From: Terrirhizobium terrae
GTDB taxonomy: Bacteria > Pseudomonadota > Alphaproteobacteria > Rhizobiales > Rhizobiaceae
Assembly: GCF_030323265.1 (NCBI RefSeq)
Contig: NZ_CP104992.1
Coordinates: 2,145,501-2,209,500 of the forward strand
Length of the DNA: 64,000 nt
Direction of reading: 5' to 3'
The notes under the pieces are model-generated. The model had not been told where the DNA came from, ran no database searches, and saw nothing but the letters and a program-made list of their open reading frames with translations. Both the position numbers and the translations under genes were made by a program. Positions 35,061 through 43,335 of this stretch are shown piece after piece; positions within the stretch are counted from its first letter, which is position 1; each line of letters starts with the position of its first letter.

Positions 35061-35522
35061 TCAGGCGGCGTTGGCCACCTTGTCGATCGGATGCTGCGAG
35101 CGGAAGCCGACGGCAAGCCGGTTCCAGATGTTGATCGCGCCGATCGCCACCGTGATCTTGACCATCTCTTCCTCGGTAAAGTGGGCCTTCAGCGGCTCGT
35201 AGGCGCTATCCGGAATACCGGTCTCGGCGATCTTCGTGACACTGTCGACCCAGCCGAGCAGGGCACGTTCCTTCTCGTCATAAACGGGCGATTCCCACCA
35301 GACGCTCATCAGGTTGATCCACTGTTCGGACAGCCCGTCATGCCGGCTTTCCTTCACATGCATGTCGACGCAATAGGCGCAGCCGTTGATGATCGAGGCG
35401 CGAAGCTTGATCAGGTGGATGAAGCGGCGTTCCAGCCCGGATTGCTGCACGAAGTTCTCGATATCCATCACTGCCTTATAGGCATCGGGCGAAGCTTTGA
35501 AGAAGTTGAAACGGGGATGCAT
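35061..35522 (-). CDS. Carboxymuconolactone decarboxylase / AhpD-like peroxidase family protein
   Basis: 153 residues. The AhpD motif is INGCAYCVDMHVKESR with CxxC near 48-51 and following His, the proton-relay/peroxidatic site. All-helical family (about 150 residues). It likely reduces peroxides or protects against redox stress. It follows an Rrf2 regulator by 42 bases, so redox-controlled expression is likely. Confidence 0.94.
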   Translation of the reverse strand: MHPRFNFFKASPDAYKAVMDIENFVQQSGLERRFIHLIKLRASIINGCAYCVDMHVKESRHDGLSEQWINLMSVWWESPVYDEKERALLGWVDSVTKIAETGIPDSAYEPLKAHFTEEEMVKITVAIGAINIWNRLAVGFRSQHPIDKVANAA

Positions 35523-35564
35523 GGCTCTCTCCTTTTGGCCGGTCGGCTCTGTTGGTGGCCCTGA

Positions 35565-36095
35565 TCAGCGGGCCGTCCTGCTTGCATGCGTCTTGTCGGT
35601 ATTCGTCTTGCGTTCGTTCAGGTCCATGAAGGCGCAGCCGCGGGCGGCGATCCCGCCGTCGTCGTCTGCCGCAAGGTCCGCCAGGATAGATGCCATCGTC
35701 ACCTTGGCGAGTTCGGCGCGATAGGCTTTTTCCGCCTTCAGCATCGCCGCATTGATCCCGCAGGGCTTGGTGAAATAGCGCCCCGGCAGAGGGTTCGGCC
35801 CGCGCTGGCGGATCTCCGCGCAGCGAAAGGCTGGCGCCGGCCCTTCCACGGCCAGCACGATGTCGAGCAGGGTAATCTCCTCCGGTGTCTTCGCCAGCCG
35901 ATAACCGCCCTTGGGGCCGGGTACGGTGGCAACGAGACCGGCGCCGGAAAGCGCCTGCATGTGTTTCAGAAGATAGCTCGTCGAGACGCCGTGGAATTCG
36001 GCCAGTGCCGCCGCTGACAGCACCCCGCCTTCGGAAAGGCCGGAAAGCATGCCGATGCAATGGATTGCCTGTTCGACGCCGTCATTCAGTTTCAT
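35565..36095 (-). CDS. Rrf2-family transcriptional regulator
   Basis: 176 residues. Winged HTH in the first 60 residues (SAAALAEFHGVSTSYLLKHMQALSGAGLVATVPGPKGGYRLAK). Cysteines in FRCAEI and KPCGIN plus CAFMD near the C-terminus could bind an Fe-S cluster or sense oxidants, although the classical C-x5-C-x5-C order is not seen. A 27-bp palindrome sits just before its start, so it likely autoregulates itself and the AhpD-like gene. Confidence 0.93.
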   Translation of the reverse strand: MKLNDGVEQAIHCIGMLSGLSEGGVLSAAALAEFHGVSTSYLLKHMQALSGAGLVATVPGPKGGYRLAKTPEEITLLDIVLAVEGPAPAFRCAEIRQRGPNPLPGRYFTKPCGINAAMLKAEKAYRAELAKVTMASILADLAADDDGGIAARGCAFMDLNERKTNTDKTHASRTAR

Positions 36096-36106
36096 TGCAA
36101 GCTCCT

Positions 36107-36133
36107 AATCACGGATAAAATTTATCCATGATT
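36107..36133. promoter_or_regulatory. 27-bp palindromic operator of the Rrf2 regulator
   Basis: Arms AATCACGGATAAA (36107-36119) and TTTATCCATGATT (36121-36133) match at 12 of 13 positions around a central A. Ends 11 bases before the Rrf2 start. Symmetry and AT-rich centre fit an Rrf2 dimer site that also overlaps the promoter. Confidence 0.8.
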
Positions 36134-36189
36134 ATTCAGCAAGAGTCAACGGGCCTTCTTTTCCCTGTCGGAAGCCTTACTTTATCGGC

Positions 36190-38745
36190 GTGGATCTCGT
36201 TGAAACCAAACCCTCCGGCAGCCAAGCCGCCACTTTGCCCCGGCCGTTCCTGAAATGGTTCGCCGAGAAGGGCTGGCAGCCGCGCGCGCACCAGCTGGAA
36301 CTGCTGGCCCGCGCGCAAGGCGGCGAGAACATGCTGCTCATCGCGCCGACCGGTGCGGGCAAGACGCTGGCAGGCTTCCTGCCCTCGCTGACCGATCTCG
36401 TCGCCCGCGGAAAAATCCCGCCGGGCTCGGCATTCACCGGCATCCACACGCTCTACATCTCGCCCTTGAAGGCGCTGACGGTCGATATCGAGCGCAACCT
36501 GATGAAGCCGGTCAACGAGATGGGTCTTGCCGTCACGGTGGAAAACCGCACCGGCGACACGCCGCAGGCCAAGCGCCAGCGCCAGAAACTCAATCCGCCC
36601 GATATCCTGCTGACCACGCCCGAACAGGTGGCGCTGCTGCTGGCCAACAAGGAGGCGGAGCGCTTTTTCAAGGACCTGCAATATGTCGTCCTCGACGAGC
36701 TGCATTCGCTCGTCACCTCCAAGCGCGGCCATCTCTTGTCGCTCGGCCTCGCGCGCTTGAGAAAACACGCGCCAAAAATGCAGACGATCGGCCTGTCGGC
36801 CACCGTCGCCGATCCGATGGACCTGCAGCGCTGGCTGGTTCCGCAAAATGCGCCCATGGTTGAAACCCCGGTTCCACCCGCCGGCCTCGTCCATGTCACG
36901 GGCGGTGCCGCGCCCGATATCAGCATCCTCGGCACCGACACGCGCATCCCCTGGTCGGGCCACGTCTCCACCTATGCCATCCCGGAGGTTTACGAGGAGA
37001 TCAGGCGCCACAAGACGACGCTGATCTTCGTCAACACCCGTTTCCAGGCCGAACTCCTGTTCCAGACACTCTGGACCATCAACGAGGACAATCTGCCGAT
37101 CGCCCTCCATCACGGCTCCCTCGATGCCAGCCAGCGCCGCAAGGTGGAGGCGGCCATGGCCGACAACAAACTGCGCGCCGTCGTCGCCACCTCGACGCTC
37201 GACATGGGCATAGACTGGGGCGATATCGATCTCGTCGTCCATGTCGGCGCGCCGAAAGGGGCCTCGCGTCTTGCCCAGCGGATCGGCCGCGCCAACCACC
37301 GCATGGATGAGCCTTCCAAGGCGATCCTCGTGCCCGCCAACCGCTTCGAGGTGATGGAGTGCCAGGCGGCCTTGGACGCCAACTATCTCGGCGCCCAGGA
37401 CACGCCTCCCGTCGGTGAGGGCGCGCTGGATGTGCTCGCCCAGCACGTCCTCGGCATGGCCTGCGCCGAGCCATTCGATCCTGTCGCGCTCTATGACGAG
37501 ATCACCTCGGCCTCGCCCTATGCGAACCTGTCCTGGGAGATGTTCGAACGCATCGTCGATTTCGTCGCCACCGGCGGCTATGCGCTGCGCAGCTACGAGC
37601 GCTATGCCAAGATCCGAAAGATGGAGGATGGCCGCTGGCGCGTCTCCAATCCGCAGATCGCCCAGCAGTACCGCATGAACCTCGGCACCATCGTCGAGGC
37701 GGCCGAACTCAACGTCCGCCTCGTCAAGCGCAATGCGAAAGGCACCATCGGCCGCGGCGGCATGACGCTCGGCAAGGTCGAGGAATATTTCCTCGAACAG
37801 CTGGTCCAGGGAGACACGTTCCTCTTCGCCGGCAAGGTGCTGCGCTTCGAGGGCATACGCGAGAACGAATGCCTCGTATCCAACGCCTTCTCGCTCGATC
37901 CGAAAATCCCCGCCTATGCCGGCGGAAAATTCCCGCTCACCACCTATCTGGCCGACCAGGTCCGTGCCATGCTGGCCGAACCCGAGCGCCGCACGGCTCT
38001 GCCGGATCAGGTCCGTGACTGGCTGTCTATCCAGCTCGAGCGCTCCATGCTGCCGAAACAGGAAGAGCTGCTGATCGAGACCTTTCCGCGCGGAAAACGC
38101 TTCTTCATGATCGCCTATTGTTTCGAGGGGCGGCTCGCGCACCAGACGCTCGGCATGCTGCTGACCCGCCGGCTGGAACGCGCCGGCGCCCGCCCGCTCG
38201 GCTTCGTCGCCACCGATTATTCGCTCGCCATCTGGGGGCTGAACGATATGGGCGCAATGATCGGGGAGGGCGCCCTGAGCCTCTCCGACCTCTTCGACGA
38301 GGACATGCTGGGCGATGATCTCGAAGCCTGGCTCGATGAAAGTTACATGCTGAAGCGAACCTTCCGCAATTGCGCCGTGATTTCCGGCTTGATCGAGCGC
38401 CGTCACCCGGGCAAGGAAAAGACCGGCCGTCAGGTCACGGTCTCGACCGATCTCATCTACGACGTGCTGCGTTCCCACGAGCCGGATCATGTGCTTCTGG
38501 AGGCGACAAGGCGCGATGCGGCGACAGGGCTTTTGGATATCGGCCGTTTGGGCGATATGCTTGGGCGAATCAAGGGGCACATCACCCACCGCAACCTCGA
38601 TCGCGTCTCGCCCCTGGCGGTACCGATCATGCTGGAAATCGGCAAGGAGAGCGTACCGGGTGAGGCCCACGACGCGGTGCTGCAGGAGGCCGCGGACGAG
38701 TTGATTGCGGAGGCGATGGGTGAGGAGCGATCAGGCGAAGCCTGA
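36190..38745 (+). CDS. Ligase-associated DNA damage response DEXH-box helicase
   Basis: 851 residues, Lhr-like superfamily 2 helicase. Motif I APTGAGKT (about 53-60), motif II DELH, motif III LSATV, motif VI QRIGRANHR, with the Lhr-type winged-helix and C-terminal domains. The family is linked to an ATP-dependent DNA ligase, an exonuclease and PdeM in DNA-repair operons. Here only PdeM follows; ligase and exonuclease are not in the window. GTG start at 36190. High GC as the backbone. Confidence 0.95.
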   Translation: MDLVETKPSGSQAATLPRPFLKWFAEKGWQPRAHQLELLARAQGGENMLLIAPTGAGKTLAGFLPSLTDLVARGKIPPGSAFTGIHTLYISPLKALTVDIERNLMKPVNEMGLAVTVENRTGDTPQAKRQRQKLNPPDILLTTPEQVALLLANKEAERFFKDLQYVVLDELHSLVTSKRGHLLSLGLARLRKHAPKMQTIGLSATVADPMDLQRWLVPQNAPMVETPVPPAGLVHVTGGAAPDISILGTDTRIPWSGHVSTYAIPEVYEEIRRHKTTLIFVNTRFQAELLFQTLWTINEDNLPIALHHGSLDASQRRKVEAAMADNKLRAVVATSTLDMGIDWGDIDLVVHVGAPKGASRLAQRIGRANHRMDEPSKAILVPANRFEVMECQAALDANYLGAQDTPPVGEGALDVLAQHVLGMACAEPFDPVALYDEITSASPYANLSWEMFERIVDFVATGGYALRSYERYAKIRKMEDGRWRVSNPQIAQQYRMNLGTIVEAAELNVRLVKRNAKGTIGRGGMTLGKVEEYFLEQLVQGDTFLFAGKVLRFEGIRENECLVSNAFSLDPKIPAYAGGKFPLTTYLADQVRAMLAEPERRTALPDQVRDWLSIQLERSMLPKQEELLIETFPRGKRFFMIAYCFEGRLAHQTLGMLLTRRLERAGARPLGFVATDYSLAIWGLNDMGAMIGEGALSLSDLFDEDMLGDDLEAWLDESYMLKRTFRNCAVISGLIERRHPGKEKTGRQVTVSTDLIYDVLRSHEPDHVLLEATRRDAATGLLDIGRLGDMLGRIKGHITHRNLDRVSPLAVPIMLEIGKESVPGEAHDAVLQEAADELIAEAMGEERSGEA

Positions 38746-38810
38746 GCAATCGATCCGGTGAATCGATTGCAGCGACGAACGCCCTGAGCCAAAGCGAAGG
38801 GCCGGCGCCG

Positions 38811-38941
38811 GCCCCTCATCCGGCTGCCGCCACCTTCTCCCCGCAAGCGGGGAGAAGGATCCGAGCCGCAGCGTTGCAGGTTTCCCTCGCCCCGCTTGCG
38901 GGGAGAGGGTGCGCCGAGCGAAGCGGAGGCGGGGTGAGGGC
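38811..38941. repeat. Palindromic intergenic repeat, copy 1
   Basis: Begins GCCCCTCATCCGGC and ends GGCGGGGTGAGGGC as inverted ends, with inner hairpins TTCTCCCCGC/GCGGGGAGAA and CCCCGCTTGCGGGG. The inner CGAGCGAAGCGGAGGCGG is shared with the copy at 59,221. It lies between the helicase and pdeM genes, common for rhizobial mosaic elements. Confidence 0.75.
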
Positions 38942-38974
38942 TTTTGTGAAGAGAACGGAAAGACGACGACCGTG

Positions 38975-39706
38975 ATGCATCGCCTGGGGCTAGCCGCCCG
39001 CACAATGATCAGCACTAGCCCGGCCGCCGGAACCGAGGAAATCCTCGTCCACGGCGTCGCGGCCGTCTGCGATCCGCTGGGCGGGCTCTATCTGCCGGAA
39101 ACGGGCATGCTCGTCGTCTCCGACCTTCATCTGGAAAAAGGCGCCGCCTTCGCCCGTCGCGGCATGATGCTGCCGCCCTATGACACGATCGCTACGCTCA
39201 ACATTCTCTCAGCCGTCATCGCCCGCTACGACCCCAAGGTCGTCGTCTCGCTCGGTGACAATTTCCACGACCGTCGCGGCTCCGAGAACCTGCCGGCTGA
39301 CCTGAGAAAAATGATCGCCGACATGGCGCGCGGCCGCGACTGGATTTGGATCAACGGCAACCACGATCCGGACGGCACGACCGATCTTCCCGGCATCTGC
39401 ACTGACGAGCTCGTCTATGGCGGCCTCGTCTTCCGCCACGAACCGAGCCTGATCTCGTCAAAGGGCGAGATCGCCGGTCATCTACACCCCGCCGCCACCG
39501 TCCGCCGCCGCGAAAAATCCGTCCGCCGTCCGTGCTTTGCCAGCGACGGCCACCGCCTCCTGATGCCGGCCTTCGGCGTGCTCGCCGGCGGCCTCGATCT
39601 CCGCCACAAGGCGATGCAGGGCCTGTTCCGCCAGGAAACCCTCGTCGCCCACCTGCTCGGCCGCGACCGGATTTACTCGGTGCGTTACGGCAGCCTTATG
39701 GGCTGA
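38975..39706 (+). CDS. pdeM: Ligase-associated DNA damage response endonuclease PdeM
   Basis: 243 residues. Calcineurin-like phosphoesterase: VSDLHLEKG (Asp, His), SLGDNFHD (Asp, Asn), NGNHDP, and SSKGEIAGHLHPAATV provides the late His pair. Family members are Mn-dependent endonucleases working with the upstream helicase in DNA repair. Start at ATG 38975 is likely, but ATG 39005 is possible. Separated from the helicase by the repeat at 38,811. Confidence 0.93.
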   Translation: MHRLGLAARTMISTSPAAGTEEILVHGVAAVCDPLGGLYLPETGMLVVSDLHLEKGAAFARRGMMLPPYDTIATLNILSAVIARYDPKVVVSLGDNFHDRRGSENLPADLRKMIADMARGRDWIWINGNHDPDGTTDLPGICTDELVYGGLVFRHEPSLISSKGEIAGHLHPAATVRRREKSVRRPCFASDGHRLLMPAFGVLAGGLDLRHKAMQGLFRQETLVAHLLGRDRIYSVRYGSLMG

Positions 39707-39730
39707 GGATAACCGAACTCGGAGGCGACG

Positions 39731-40279
39731 TTGACGGATTGCTACTATCTCCTGCCTCATCCCGAAGACGGAGACCTGGATCTCTCCTTCGATGCGAATA
39801 TGAGCAGGATTTCGGATGCCGATTATTTCGACTATTTCTACCACAAGCAAAGTCCGCTCCCCGACACTGCCGTGTTCCGTTTTTCAGTGGGAACTGCCGA
39901 TCCGGCGTTTGTCGACCGTGCCGATGTGATGCCCTGCTCTGCCGGCTTCCTGATGTCGGTGCGTCTGTTCGAGGCGTTGGAGCCGCTGATTGGCGACGAG
40001 ATCGTTTGGAAGAGAGCTGAGGTGGTGATCGCGCCGGATCGCGCTATCGACTATCGCATATTCAGGACGACAAAGGATCTTGCTATCCTCGATGCGGATG
40101 CCAACCGATTTCATACCTGGATCAATGCCAGGCTTCGCTCGGATCTCCTCGATGATTTCAACGTCGCGACGGATCTCGCCACCCGCGAGATCGCCTTTTC
40201 GCATCGCGTGGCAGACCTCGTCAAAGCCGGCAGTTATCGCTGTGCGGTGAAGAAGATAACTTCCGGCCAAGTCAGTTGA
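39731..40279 (+). CDS. Hypothetical protein (immunity-like fold possible)
   Basis: 182 residues, soluble, TTG start 7 bases after GGAGG. The sequence (VMPCSAGFLMSVRLFEALEPLIGDEIVWKRAEVVI and YRIFRTTKDLAILDADANRFHTW) vaguely recalls Imm11/DUF1629-type immunity proteins, but this is not certain. No toxin gene is next to it. Composition is core-like. Follows pdeM by 24 bases and may be co-transcribed. Confidence 0.72.
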   Translation: MTDCYYLLPHPEDGDLDLSFDANMSRISDADYFDYFYHKQSPLPDTAVFRFSVGTADPAFVDRADVMPCSAGFLMSVRLFEALEPLIGDEIVWKRAEVVIAPDRAIDYRIFRTTKDLAILDADANRFHTWINARLRSDLLDDFNVATDLATREIAFSHRVADLVKAGSYRCAVKKITSGQVS

Positions 40280-40294
40280 AGGACGCGGCGTCGC

Positions 40295-40731
40295 TCACCG
40301 ATACACCAGCACCGGGATCTTCGATCCCGCCAGCACCTTCATCGTCACCGAGCCCAGCATGAAGGCCTTGAAGCCGGAGCGGCCGTGGGAGGCCATGGCG
40401 ATCACGTCACAACCGTGCTTTTCCGCCGTCTTGACGATGCAGCCGGCCGGGTCGACGCTCAGCATCTTGGCCGTCCCGCAGGAAAACCCGCGCTTTTGGG
40501 CCGCTCCTCGGCGGTCGCAAGGATCGCATCCGCCTCCTCGTTGCTGTAGCGCTCGTATTCGCTATAGGCCATGTCCATGCCGGCCGGGTTGACGGTGAAG
40601 ACCTGCAACGGCTCGATCACCGCCAGAACCGTCACCTCGGCCTTGATCTCGGCAGCGAAATCCAGGGCCTTGTCGAGCGCCTGGGTGGAAAGGGCCGAAC
40701 CGTCTGTCGGAATGAGCACATGCTTGAACAT
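40295..40731 (-). pseudogene. Universal stress protein UspA family, apparent frameshift
   Basis: N-terminal part MFKHVLIPTDGSALSTQALDKALDFA in one frame; the C-terminal part with HGCDVIAMASHGRSGFKAFMLGSVTMKVL and PVLVYR, the ATP-binding G-x2-G-x9-GS block, in another. The switch is inside AAAACCC at 40483-40489 (plus strand). One extra base gives a 145-residue USP of usual size. Adenine-nucleotide-binding stress proteins of this type act in survival under starvation and oxidative stress. Likely a sequencing indel. Confidence 0.85.
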
Positions 40732-40813
40732 CGTCTTCTCCTGTCTTGAGGAGAAGAATGGACCGGCGCCGCCCGCCCGCCTTGACCTGCATCAAGATCA
40801 TGGCTGATGCCGC

Positions 40814-40917
40814 TAGAGCAGTTCCAGCAAAAATGCGTAGCGGTTTTGCGTCCGGAACTGCGTAGGATCAGAGAATTAGAGCGATTTCGCGTTTCGAAGA
40901 AAAGCGGAAACGCTCTA
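40814..40917. repeat. RIME1-like intergenic element, copy A
   Basis: 104 bases bounded by TAGAGC and GCTCTA. Two internal palindromes: GCAGTTCC...GGAACTGC, and AGAGCG...CGCTCT with TTTCGCGTTTCGAAGAAAAG between. Same layout and length as the copy at 47,758. Resembles Rhizobium RIME1. Its terminal TAG is the stop codon of the anti-sigma gene that ends at 40915. Confidence 0.8.
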
Positions 40918-41655
40918 ACGCGCCAGCTTGGCAAAGCCCTTCGCAAGGATCGGCCCGGTCGGACGCCCGGTGGGAGAACCGCCTGCCTGTTCGAGCGTGA
41001 TCTCGTAGAGCTGCGCGTCCTGTGGCCGCGGCAGTGCCGGACCACGCAGCGTCGCCGAATGCGCGTCTTCCAGCAGCCCGAGCGACATCGGACCCATCTC
41101 GCGGGATGGCAGCGTCCAGACCTGCATCGTCCTGTCGGCAGGCACGGCGAAATCGGTCAGCAGACGGATCGTGGCCGTATCGTTGCCGAAATCCTCGACC
41201 ACGGCCTGAACCTCGCCGGCTTCGTTCACAAGCACCGCCACGACCAGCGGCTCGATCGTCCGCGTCACGCTCCAGACGAGCCCGGCGGCCAGGATCAGCG
41301 AGGCAGCCATGGCCGAGACGGCGGCTGCCCGCCAGCCGGAGCGCACGCCGCCCGAACGGGCATTGTCGTTGCCGGCGGGAGCCGAAGGCTGCGGTGAAAC
41401 CGGAGCGACCGTCGCCTCTGCGGCAACCTGTTCCGGCAGCCGGCTCGCGATCGCCTCCCACAAAACCGGAGAAACCGCGGCCGGATCGACACTCGTATCG
41501 AGCGGCAGGAACCGCTCGCGGGCTTCGGCAACCGCCTCAGCCAGCGCAGGGATGCGCCCGATCTCAGCTTCCACGGCGGCCATGTTCGCCTCGTCGAGCA
41601 GGCCCAACACATATTCGTCGGCGATGGCGGGGAATTCGCTTGGGATGAGCTTCAT
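40915..41655 (-). CDS. Anti-sigma factor, RskA-like
   Basis: 246 residues. Cytoplasmic sigma-binding N-terminal region (ADEYVLGLLDEANMAAVEAEI), one membrane helix near 120-140 (AVSAMAASLILAAGLVWSVT) and a periplasmic RskA-type domain (AVVEDFGNDTATIRLLTDFAVPADRTMQVWTLP). Start ATG 41655 overlaps the sigma stop by four bases. It binds its cognate ECF sigma at the membrane and releases it by regulated proteolysis (known for the family). The stop codon belongs to a RIME1-like element. Confidence 0.92.
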   Translation of the reverse strand: MKLIPSEFPAIADEYVLGLLDEANMAAVEAEIGRIPALAEAVAEARERFLPLDTSVDPAAVSPVLWEAIASRLPEQVAAEATVAPVSPQPSAPAGNDNARSGGVRSGWRAAAVSAMAASLILAAGLVWSVTRTIEPLVVAVLVNEAGEVQAVVEDFGNDTATIRLLTDFAVPADRTMQVWTLPSREMGPMSLGLLEDAHSATLRGPALPRPQDAQLYEITLEQAGGSPTGRPTGPILAKGFAKLAR

Positions 41656-42281
41656 GCCATGCACTCCCGCAGCGACAGGAGCCCGCGCCTGATCCAGGAT
41701 TTCGCGGTGCCGAGCGGAAGGCTTAGGCGCCCGGCGATCTCGCCATGGGTATAGCCGCCGACATAGGCCATCAGGATGCCGCGCCGTCTCGTCTCGTCCA
41801 GCCGCCCGAGGCATTCCTTCAGCCGGCTGTTGCGGTCGAGCCTCTGCCAGGCCGCCATGATCTGCTCCAGCTGCTCGCCGTCCTGCAGAGCTTCCAGCCG
41901 GTCCTCGGCGACGAGATCCTCGCGGCTGCCGTCACGCAGCAGGTTGAGCGCCCGGTTGCGCACGATCGCGTAGATCCAGCCGCGGGCCGATCCGCGCTCC
42001 GGCGAATATTGGTGGGCATGGGTCCAGATGCGCAGAAAGGCCTCCTGCACCACCTCCTCGGCAAGGTCCCGTCGCCTGACGATCCGTTGCGCTATCGCCA
42101 CCAGCCTGCCGGCCTCCTCGTCGAAGATGCGGCGCAGGGCGCTGCGGTCGCCCGCTGCACAGGCGGCGAGCGCCGCTCCGAGATCCGTCGATTGGTCTGT
42201 CACCAAGGCCAGGCCGTCCTCTCTCCCCGAATATTTGCCGGTCTGAAAATATTCTCTCTCTGCTGTTGCCACGGCGGACAT
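41652..42281 (-). CDS. ECF RNA polymerase sigma factor, SigK-like
   Basis: 209 residues. Region 2 is near 45-110 (ALRRIFDEEAGRLVAIAQRIVRRRDLAEEVVQEAFLRIWTH and WIYAIVRNRALNLLRD). Region 4 HTH is near 150-205 (RRGILMAYVGGYTHGEIAGRLSLPLGTAKSWIRRGLLSLRECM). First gene of a sigma/anti-sigma operon; divergent from a DUF4394 gene. Both promoters carry the same spaced motif, so it probably transcribes itself and that gene. Conserved rhizobial trio. Confidence 0.94.
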   Translation of the reverse strand: MSAVATAEREYFQTGKYSGREDGLALVTDQSTDLGAALAACAAGDRSALRRIFDEEAGRLVAIAQRIVRRRDLAEEVVQEAFLRIWTHAHQYSPERGSARGWIYAIVRNRALNLLRDGSREDLVAEDRLEALQDGEQLEQIMAAWQRLDRNSRLKECLGRLDETRRRGILMAYVGGYTHGEIAGRLSLPLGTAKSWIRRGLLSLRECMA

Positions 42282-42332
42282 GCTCTCGTCCAGTCTTCAA
42301 AGGGTCAGCGACCGGAATGAAGTCGCATAGGC

Positions 42333-42361
42333 AAGACACGCGGGCAGCGGAAATGGATGCA
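42333..42361 (-). promoter_or_regulatory. ECF-type promoter of the sigma/anti-sigma operon
   Basis: On the minus strand TGCATCC (42361-42355), 15 bases, then GTGTCTT (42339-42333), about 50 bases before the sigma start. The matching pair occurs on the opposite strand, which supports assignment to this ECF factor. Confidence 0.65.
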
Positions 42362-42384
42362 GGCCGAAATTTATTTTTCGCCGC

Positions 42385-42413
42385 TGCATCCAAATGCATC
42401 CCGCCATGTGTCT
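42385..42413 (+). promoter_or_regulatory. ECF-type promoter of the DUF4394 gene
   Basis: TGCATCC (42385-42391), 16 bases, then GTGTCT (42408-42413), with a second TGCATCC at 42395-42401. GGATGCAG (42355-42362) and CTGCATCC (42384-42391) also form an inverted pair enclosing an AT-rich core. Confidence 0.65.
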
Positions 42414-42488
42414 CCCTTCCGAGAGCAACGGAAAGGCCAAGTGCCGAAGCCGCTCTCCATGTTTTTGGAAACACAACGGGAGAAACTC

Positions 42489-43277
42489 ATGACCATCGCT
42501 CGCACCGCACTCGTCGCATCCACCATGCTCGTCGCCTCGGCCGCTGCCGCATTTGCCGCCCCCGTCCTCGGCCTTGCCGGCGACAAGACGCTCGTCATGT
42601 TCGATACGGCAAAGCCCGAAGTCACCAAGACGATGGAAGTCACCGGCGTGACCAAGCTGGTCGGCATCGATTTCCGCCCCGGTAACAAGACCGTCATCGG
42701 CGTTACCCCGGACCACGCCATCGTCTCGATCAACCTCGAAACCGGCGCCGCCACCGAAGTCGCCAAGATGGACAAGATGCTGACCATGACGGAAGCCCCG
42801 GTCGTGGTCGACTTCAACCCGATGGCAGACCGCCTGCGCTTCATGACCGGCACCACCAACCACCGCGTCCACCCGGATACCGGTGCGGTGACCGTCGACG
42901 GCACGCTCGCCTTCGAGGAGGGCGACATGCACAAGGGCGAAACCCCGAACATCGTCGCTGCCGCTTACACGAACTCGATCGGCAAGCCGGAAAAGACGGC
43001 CATGTACAACATCGACGCCACGATCGGCGCATTGATCCAGCAGACCAAGCCGAATGACGGCACGCTGAAGGCGATCGGCAAGCTCGGCATCAAGGAAATG
43101 CCTGCGACCTATGCCTTCGATATCCAGGGCGAGGAAGGCGGCAAGAACACCGCCTATCTCGCGGCCGGCAAGATGCTCTACACCGTCAATCTGGAAACCG
43201 GCGCTGCGACCGAAGTCGGTGCTATCACCGGTGTGGACAATGAGGTGCGCGACATCGCCATCCTTCCGGCGATGTAA
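42489..43277 (+). CDS. DUF4394 secreted protein, likely target of the adjacent ECF sigma
   Basis: 262 residues. Signal peptide (ALVASTMLVASAAAAFAAPV, cleavage about residue 23). DUF4394 beta-propeller-like repeats: LVMFDTAKPEVTKTMEV, GIDFRPGNKTVIGVTPDHAIVSINLETGAATEVA, VDFNPMADRLRFMTGTTNHRVHPDTG. Start ATG 42489 behind GGGAGA. Periplasmic; function unknown. Conserved next to ECF sigma/RskA pairs, suggesting an envelope stress role. A strong terminator follows. Confidence 0.9.
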   Translation: MTIARTALVASTMLVASAAAAFAAPVLGLAGDKTLVMFDTAKPEVTKTMEVTGVTKLVGIDFRPGNKTVIGVTPDHAIVSINLETGAATEVAKMDKMLTMTEAPVVVDFNPMADRLRFMTGTTNHRVHPDTGAVTVDGTLAFEEGDMHKGETPNIVAAAYTNSIGKPEKTAMYNIDATIGALIQQTKPNDGTLKAIGKLGIKEMPATYAFDIQGEEGGKNTAYLAAGKMLYTVNLETGAATEVGAITGVDNEVRDIAILPAM

Positions 43278-43301
43278 GCTGATCGTCGTATCTTGAAGAA
43301 G

Positions 43302-43330
43302 AAGGGCGAAGCGTCAGGCTTCGCCCTTTT
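43302..43330. terminator. Intrinsic terminator between DUF4394 and ClC genes
   Basis: AAGGGCGAAGC and GCTTCGCCCTT pair perfectly (11 bp, loop GTCAG), with TTTT following on the plus strand. Convergent location; usable in both directions. Confidence 0.88.
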
Positions 43331-43335
43331 CCGTA

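Noticed and set aside
36136..38670. 844-codon open frame antisense to the helicase gene
   Set aside because: Shadow of the GC-rich helicase coding sequence; no domain, while the plus strand has complete helicase motifs.
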